DNA of 64,000 bases from positions 1,309,501 to 1,373,500 of the forward strand of contig NZ_JAVQLW010000001.1 in the NCBI RefSeq assembly GCF_031822435.1. Reading direction: 5' to 3'. The position numbers were made by a program, and so were the translations under genes. Positions 59,931 to 64,000 of this stretch are shown here, piece after piece. The notes under the pieces are model-generated. The model saw nothing but the letters and a program-made list of their open reading frames with translations. It made no database searches and had not been told where the DNA came from. Position 1 is the first letter of the stretch. Each line of letters opens with the position of its first letter. Source of the stretch: Paracoccus sp. MBLB3053 (GTDB lineage: Bacteria; Pseudomonadota; Alphaproteobacteria; Rhodobacterales; Rhodobacteraceae).

Positions 59931-60526
59931 GGCAGCGCCGCAAGGACGCGCCGGGCGACCTCATCTTCGCTGCCGCTGCCGTCGATGACGCGGATGCGTT
60001 CGGGAAACTCGCGCGATAGTGCAAGAAAGCCTGCGCGCAGCCTTTGCTGGAATTCGAGCCCGAGGCTTTCGTAGCGATCCTCGGTGCCGCCCCGCGACTT
60101 GCCCCGCGCCAGCGAGGTTTCCGGATTGATGTCGATGACAAAGGTGATCTGGGGTTCGATCCCGATCACGAGACGGTGCAATTCTTCGACAAGCTGCCGG
60201 TTCTCGGCCCGCGCGAGGCCCTGATAGACGCGCGAGGAATCTGCGAAGCGGTCGCTGATCACGATCTCGCCGCGCGCCAGTGCCGGGCCGATCATGCGTT
60301 CGACATGATCGCGGCGGGCGGCCATGAACAGCAAAAGCTCGGTTTCGGGGGACCAGCGTTCTCCACCGCCCTCGACCAACAGGCGGCGAATTTCCTCGGC
60401 GCCTTCGCTGCCGCCGGGTTCGCGGGTCAGCACGACCTCGCGACCGGATTGGCGCAGCGTCTCGGCAAGGTGTCGCGCCTGGGTGGACTTGCCTGATCCG
60501 TCTATGCCCTCGAAGCTGATGAACAT
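59927..60526 (-). CDS. tmk: Thymidylate kinase
   Basis: 199 aa. P-loop GIDGSGKS (7-14), TREPGGS near 35 with the catalytic R, DRFADSSRVYQGLAR near 92 and a lid region near 145 (GGTEDRYE). It phosphorylates dTMP to dTDP. It lies ten bases after the D-alanyl-D-alanine carboxypeptidase gene and overlaps holB. Confidence 0.97.
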   Translation of the reverse strand: MFISFEGIDGSGKSTQARHLAETLRQSGREVVLTREPGGSEGAEEIRRLLVEGGGERWSPETELLLFMAARRDHVERMIGPALARGEIVISDRFADSSRVYQGLARAENRQLVEELHRLVIGIEPQITFVIDINPETSLARGKSRGGTEDRYESLGLEFQQRLRAGFLALSREFPERIRVIDGSGSEDEVARRVLAALP

Positions 60527-60536
60527 GGCCGGTCGA

Positions 60537-61685
60537 TCAGTTCGTGGTCGCCTGCATCGCCCGCTGGGTCAGCCGGCCTGCTGCGTTCTGCAAGCGGCCG
60601 AAAACGCCCGCGCGGCCCACATCATTGGCCGCGACCAGCGGCAGGCGCGATTGCCCGGCGCCGGGAATGTTGACCAGCAATTCGCCCAGCTTGTCGCCCT
60701 GGGTGATCGGCGCCTCGATCGGGCCGTTGAAAACGGCCTCGGCGGTGACACCCGATTGCGAACCGGCCGGAAGCAGCACCTTCACCCCGTCTTCGGTGGT
60801 CAGGCCGACCTTGCCTTGTTCGCCCAACCAGACTGGTGCCTGGGCCACGATCTCGCCCTTGGGAACGATGGTGCGCATGGTGAACTGGCGATAGGCCCAG
60901 TTGACGATCCGCTCGGCTTCCTCGGCCCGGGCGCGTTCGCTTGCCAGGCCCGTGATGACGAAGATGATGCGGCGATCGCCCTGCTGGGCCGAGCCGACCA
61001 GGCCGTAGCCCGCCTCTTGCGTGTGACCCGTCTTGAGCCCATCCGCGCCGATCCCGAGGCTCAGGAGGGGGTTGCGATTGTGGCGGTTCGCGGGGGCGCG
61101 ATTGTCGAAGCGGAATTCCTCGACCGCGAAGTTCTTGTAAAGCTCGGGGAAGTCCTTGATCAGGTGCAGCGCGAGCACGCCCAGATCGTGCATGGACATG
61201 CGGTGATCCGGGTGCGGCCAGCCCGAGGCGTTCGAAAAGTGGGAATTCGTCAGGCCCAGCATCTTGGCGCGATCGTTCATCTGGCGGGCAAAGGCATCCT
61301 CGGTTCCGCCAAGGCCTTCCGCGACCACGACGCAGGCATCATTGCCCGAAAGCACGATGATGCCCTTTATCAGCTGCTCGACGGTGGGCCGATCCTGTTC
61401 ATCAAGGAACATGGTCGAGCCCTGCATCTGCCTTGCCTTGGTCGAAACGGGCAGGCGGGTGTCCAGCTGGACACGGCCTTCGTGCAGGGCCTCGAACAGC
61501 ATGTAGACCGTCATCAGCTTCGACATCGAGGCCGGGGGCAGCGGTTCATTGGCGTTCTTTTCCATCAGAACGGTGCCCGTCGCGACATCATAGACCCAGG
61601 CTGCGCGGGCGTTCGTGTCGAATGCCTGCGCCGGCAGGGCGAGCATCATGACCAGGGCGAAGATGCGGAACGTCAGAGCGCGCAT
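60537..61685 (-). CDS. D-alanyl-D-alanine carboxypeptidase (DacA/C type PBP)
   Basis: 382 aa from the ATG at 61685 (AAGGAA five bases upstream). Signal peptide to about residue 21; penicillin-binding motifs SMSK (S53-K56), SGN in VLSGNDACV near 113 and KTG in LKTGHTQEAGYG near 216; a C-terminal beta-rich domain and an amphipathic end follow. It trims pentapeptides of peptidoglycan at the periplasmic face. It heads the leftward run with tmk and holB. Confidence 0.95.
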   Translation of the reverse strand: MRALTFRIFALVMMLALPAQAFDTNARAAWVYDVATGTVLMEKNANEPLPPASMSKLMTVYMLFEALHEGRVQLDTRLPVSTKARQMQGSTMFLDEQDRPTVEQLIKGIIVLSGNDACVVVAEGLGGTEDAFARQMNDRAKMLGLTNSHFSNASGWPHPDHRMSMHDLGVLALHLIKDFPELYKNFAVEEFRFDNRAPANRHNRNPLLSLGIGADGLKTGHTQEAGYGLVGSAQQGDRRIIFVITGLASERARAEEAERIVNWAYRQFTMRTIVPKGEIVAQAPVWLGEQGKVGLTTEDGVKVLLPAGSQSGVTAEAVFNGPIEAPITQGDKLGELLVNIPGAGQSRLPLVAANDVGRAGVFGRLQNAAGRLTQRAMQATTN

Positions 61686-61776
61686 TGGGTTTCCTTGACC
61701 TCTCGTAATTGCGCACATGGTTATCTCAGGCATTGCCAAGCCGCAACGCCGCATGAAGCCGGGTCCCGTGACTGTG

Positions 61777-61794
61777 AGCCGGGAAAATCCGGCT
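61777..61794 (-). terminator. Weak hairpin after lexA
   Basis: AGCCGG pairs with CCGGCT around a six-base loop, ten bases after the lexA stop. No T tract follows, so it is at best a weak terminator. Confidence 0.3.
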
Positions 61795-61803
61795 GACGCG
61801 GGG

Positions 61804-62502
61804 TCAGTAGCTGCGGATCAGGCCAACCAGGCGGCCCTGGACCTGCACCTTGCCTTCGGGCAGGACACGGGTTTCATAGGCGGGGTTCGCAGCCTCCAGC
61901 GCGATCATCCCGCCGCGGCGGCGATAGCGCTTCAGCGTGGCTTCGTGCCCTTCGACCAGAGCCACGACGATATCGCCGTTCTCGGCCGTTTCCTGATCGC
62001 GGATCACGACCACGTCGCCGTCATTGATCCCGGCCTCGATCATCGAGTCGCCCTTGACCTCAAGCGCATAGTGACGGTCCTGCCCGCTGAGCATCGAGCC
62101 CGGAACGGCGATATGATGCGACACGACCGAAATCGCCTCGATCGGGACGCCGGCGGCGATGCGCCCCATCACCGGCAGATCGACGGCCGAGACGGAAACC
62201 TCCATCGCGCCGCGCGGCAGCCCCGAGTTGCGATCCGGGACGCTGCCTTCGATCACGCGGGGCCTGAAACTTGGTCCCTTGCTCAGGCTGTCGGGCAGGC
62301 GGACGATTTCCAGCGCGCGCGCCCGATGGGGCAGGCGGCGGATGAAGCCGCGTTCCTCAAGTGCCGTCACAAGGCGATGGATGCCCGACTTGGAGCGCAG
62401 ATCCAGTGCAAGCTTCATTTCGTCGAACGAGGGGGGGACCCCGTCGCGCGCCATGCGCGCCTGAATGAATTCAAGCAGCTGGATTTGCTTCTTGGTCAGC
62501 AT
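61804..62502 (-). CDS. lexA: SOS repressor LexA
   Basis: 232 aa from the ATG at 62502 (AGGA seven bases upstream), giving the usual [13 protein letters not shown] start. N-terminal winged helix ([21 protein letters not shown]), cleavage site A117-G118 in [11 protein letters not shown], catalytic S153 (GDSM) and K191. It represses DNA damage genes until RecA triggers self-cleavage. A perfect alphaproteobacterial SOS box lies 35 bases upstream. Confidence 0.97.
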   Translation of the reverse strand: MLTKKQIQLLEFIQARMARDGVPPSFDEMKLALDLRSKSGIHRLVTALEERGFIRRLPHRARALEIVRLPDSLSKGPSFRPRVIEGSVPDRNSGLPRGAMEVSVSAVDLPVMGRIAAGVPIEAISVVSHHIAVPGSMLSGQDRHYALEVKGDSMIEAGINDGDVVVIRDQETAENGDIVVALVEGHEATLKRYRRRGGMIALEAANPAYETRVLPEGKVQVQGRLVGLIRSY

Positions 62503-62536
62503 TGTCTTTTCCTGCTCTGCCGCAATCATCGATGAT

Positions 62537-62551
62537 GTTCCTTGAATGTTC
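62537..62551 (-). promoter_or_regulatory. LexA operator (SOS box)
   Basis: GTTC-N7-GTTC: GTTC at 62537-62540 and 62548-62551 with seven bases between. This direct repeat is the known LexA site of alphaproteobacteria such as Rhodobacter. Its position before lexA indicates autoregulation. Confidence 0.88.
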
Positions 62552-62620
62552 TAGAACGATCAATCCCTTGCGTCAATGACTAAGCCGATTCGGGTAAAGA
62601 AGCCGTTAACCCTGTTCCGC

Positions 62621-63793
62621 TCACAGCGGCAGGAAGGAAACGAGGTCGCCCGCGCGTTTCGCCGGATCCTTCGGGGGGCGCACAAGCAAGGCATCGGATT
62701 CGGCCAGCAGCCGCAGCCGGGCGCTGTCCTGATCCTGATAGGGGGCGATGACCGGCAACGTCTCGCCGGGGGAAAGGCGGGCGCGCAGGTAATGCTGGCG
62801 ATCCCCTTCCGGGGGGATGTCCTGGGCAAGGACGGCCTGCGACAGTTCGCTTCCCGCGGGCAATCCCTGCATAGCCCGGATCAGGGGTTGCATGAAAAGC
62901 CTTGCGCAGACGATGGCCGAAACCGGGTTGCCCGGCAGGCCCAGCATCGCGCCACGCCCCATCCGCCCGGCCATCAGCGGCTTTCCGGGACGCATGGCAA
63001 GCTTGTAGAAGGCGCGCTCCATGCCCAGCTCGGCCGAGACCTTGGCAATCAGGTCGTGATCCCCGACCGATGCCCCGCCGATGGTCACGATCAGGTCGGC
63101 GCCCTCGGCCTCGGCAAAACGTTCACGCAGGCTTTCCTCGGTATCGCGGGCCAGCGGCAGGATGATCGGCTCTGCCCCGGCCTCGCGGGCCAATGCGGCG
63201 ATGGCGATGTCGTTCGAACTGATGATCTGGCCGGATGCCGGGATCTGTCCGGGGCGGACCAGCTCGTCCCCGCCGGCCAGAACCGCGACGCGGGGACGGC
63301 GCGCGACCGAGATGCGCGGAACGTTCATCGCCGCGATCAACGCCAGATCCGAGGCCCTGAGCGGCCGCGCAGGCCGGAATTCCGTGCCTTCGGCGAAATC
63401 ATTGCCGCGGGCGCGGATGTTCAGGTTCGGACTGCGCTGCGCAACCGTGATCCTGTCCCCGTCGCGCGTGACATGTTCCTGCATGACGACACGATCATAG
63501 CCCGTTGGCACGGGCGCGCCGGTATAGATGCGGATTGCGGTGCCGGGCAGTGCTTCGCCAGCATAGGGGACACCCGCCGCCGCCGTGCCGATCACGGCCA
63601 GAGGTCCCGGCAGGTCATCGGATCGAAGTGCGTAGCCATCCATGGCCGAAGCGTCGAAGGGCGGCTGCGTCAGGCGCGCGACAGCAGGCGCGATCAGCGC
63701 GCGCCCCAGACCGTCCTGAACCGCGATTTCCTCGGGTTCGGGCGACCCTGCCAGGGCAAGCACAAGGGCCAGGGCTTCTTCGACGCTGATCAT
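62621..63793 (-). CDS. moeA: Molybdopterin molybdenumtransferase
   Basis: 390 aa. MoeA inserts molybdate into adenylated molybdopterin. Seen are the domain III MPT-binding segment with TIGGASVGDHDL near 240, GKPLMAGRMG near 275 and GLPGNPVSA near 288, and the early FDASAMDGYALRSDDL near 44. A C-terminal domain IV ends in SFLPL. It lies 24 bases downstream of moaC on the same strand, forming a molybdenum cofactor unit. Confidence 0.96.
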   Translation of the reverse strand: MISVEEALALVLALAGSPEPEEIAVQDGLGRALIAPAVARLTQPPFDASAMDGYALRSDDLPGPLAVIGTAAAGVPYAGEALPGTAIRIYTGAPVPTGYDRVVMQEHVTRDGDRITVAQRSPNLNIRARGNDFAEGTEFRPARPLRASDLALIAAMNVPRISVARRPRVAVLAGGDELVRPGQIPASGQIISSNDIAIAALAREAGAEPIILPLARDTEESLRERFAEAEGADLIVTIGGASVGDHDLIAKVSAELGMERAFYKLAMRPGKPLMAGRMGRGAMLGLPGNPVSAIVCARLFMQPLIRAMQGLPAGSELSQAVLAQDIPPEGDRQHYLRARLSPGETLPVIAPYQDQDSARLRLLAESDALLVRPPKDPAKRAGDLVSFLPL

Positions 63794-63817
63794 GGGGAAC
63801 CCTTTCGCCGGCTATGT

Positions 63818-64000
63818 TCAGGGCGCGCGGAACTCGCCCGATTTGCCGCCGGTCTTGGAAAGCAGGCGGATGCCTTCGATCCGCATGTCCTTCTGCGCCG
63901 CCTTGAGCATGTCATAGACGGTCAGGCAGGCGGTGGTGACGGCAGTCAGGGCCTCCATCTCGACGCCGGTCTTGCCGGCGGTCCTGACGGTGGCGGTGAC
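63818..64000 (-). CDS. moaC: Cyclic pyranopterin monophosphate synthase, C-terminal part (cut by window edge)
   Basis: The last 60 codons are in the window. They include [21 protein letters not shown], shortened here to its key parts TGVEMEAL and CLTVYDM, then [10 protein letters not shown], the typical end of MoaC, which makes the cyclic pterin precursor of molybdenum cofactor. The start lies to the right of the window. Confidence 0.93.
   Translation of the reverse strand, partial: VTATVRTAGKTGVEMEALTAVTTACLTVYDMLKAAQKDMRIEGIRLLSKTGGKSGEFRAP

Overview
The window looks like an ordinary, gene-dense stretch of chromosome from an alphaproteobacterium of the Rhodobacteraceae, most likely Paracoccus. 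It is GC-rich. The cytochrome aa3 subunit I gene has its copper and haem ligands at the same residue numbers as I recall for Paracoccus denitrificans CtaD (H94, H276, Y280), and a c550-type cytochrome gene lies beside it. The genus call rests on recalled protein sequences, not on a search. I see no insertion sequence, prophage, CRISPR array, toxin-antitoxin pair or recognisable defence island.

Layout. 1-944: start of a urease operon (ureD, ureA) reading leftwards. 1140-3287: purA, a DUF2842 protein and thiamine pyrophosphokinase. 3284-11695: an oligopeptide-type ABC importer split over two divergent arms, with a fused double ATPase, an FAD amine/amino-acid oxidoreductase and an M20 amidohydrolase, probably an uptake-plus-catabolism module. 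11751-16161: lpdA, DUF924, an MFS transporter and queA. 16286-20993: bfd-bfr, gph and glmU-glmS. 21160-28768: aquaporin Z, two possible small proteins, and a tripartite tricarboxylate transporter (tctABC) with an extra binding protein and a divergent TctD/TctE-type two-component system. 28769-31191: a structured leader, a DUF475/TerC-family membrane protein and a membrane-anchored SGNH-like protein.

31221-34617: an alpha/beta hydrolase and the unsaturated fatty acid genes fabI, fabB, fabA. 34768-40561: an unrecognised protein, infC (apparently with an AUA start), dut, a membrane-anchored MoeB/ThiF-like protein, an M3 oligopeptidase and a lipoprotein. 40624-46043: an SH3-domain protein, a 2-hydroxyacid dehydrogenase, DUF2244, ctaD, cycA and lipB. 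46189-50105: a full-length metH and tRNA-Leu(GAG). 50480-56220: a spermidine/putrescine-type ABC importer with two tandem paralogous binding proteins. 56282-61685: a tightly packed leftward run, dac-tmk-holB-tatD-MBL hydrolase-AEC transporter. 61804-64000: lexA with a perfect GTTC-N7-GTTC SOS box, moeA and the end of moaC.

The most interesting points are regulatory or architectural rather than a new large system: the 10-bp closed, multi-helix leader before the DUF475 gene, the AUA start of infC, the dyad upstream of metH, the Gly/Cys/His insertion in MetH, the two-binding-protein polyamine-type operon, the extra binding protein beside TctDE, and the membrane-tethered MoeB-like and SGNH-like proteins.
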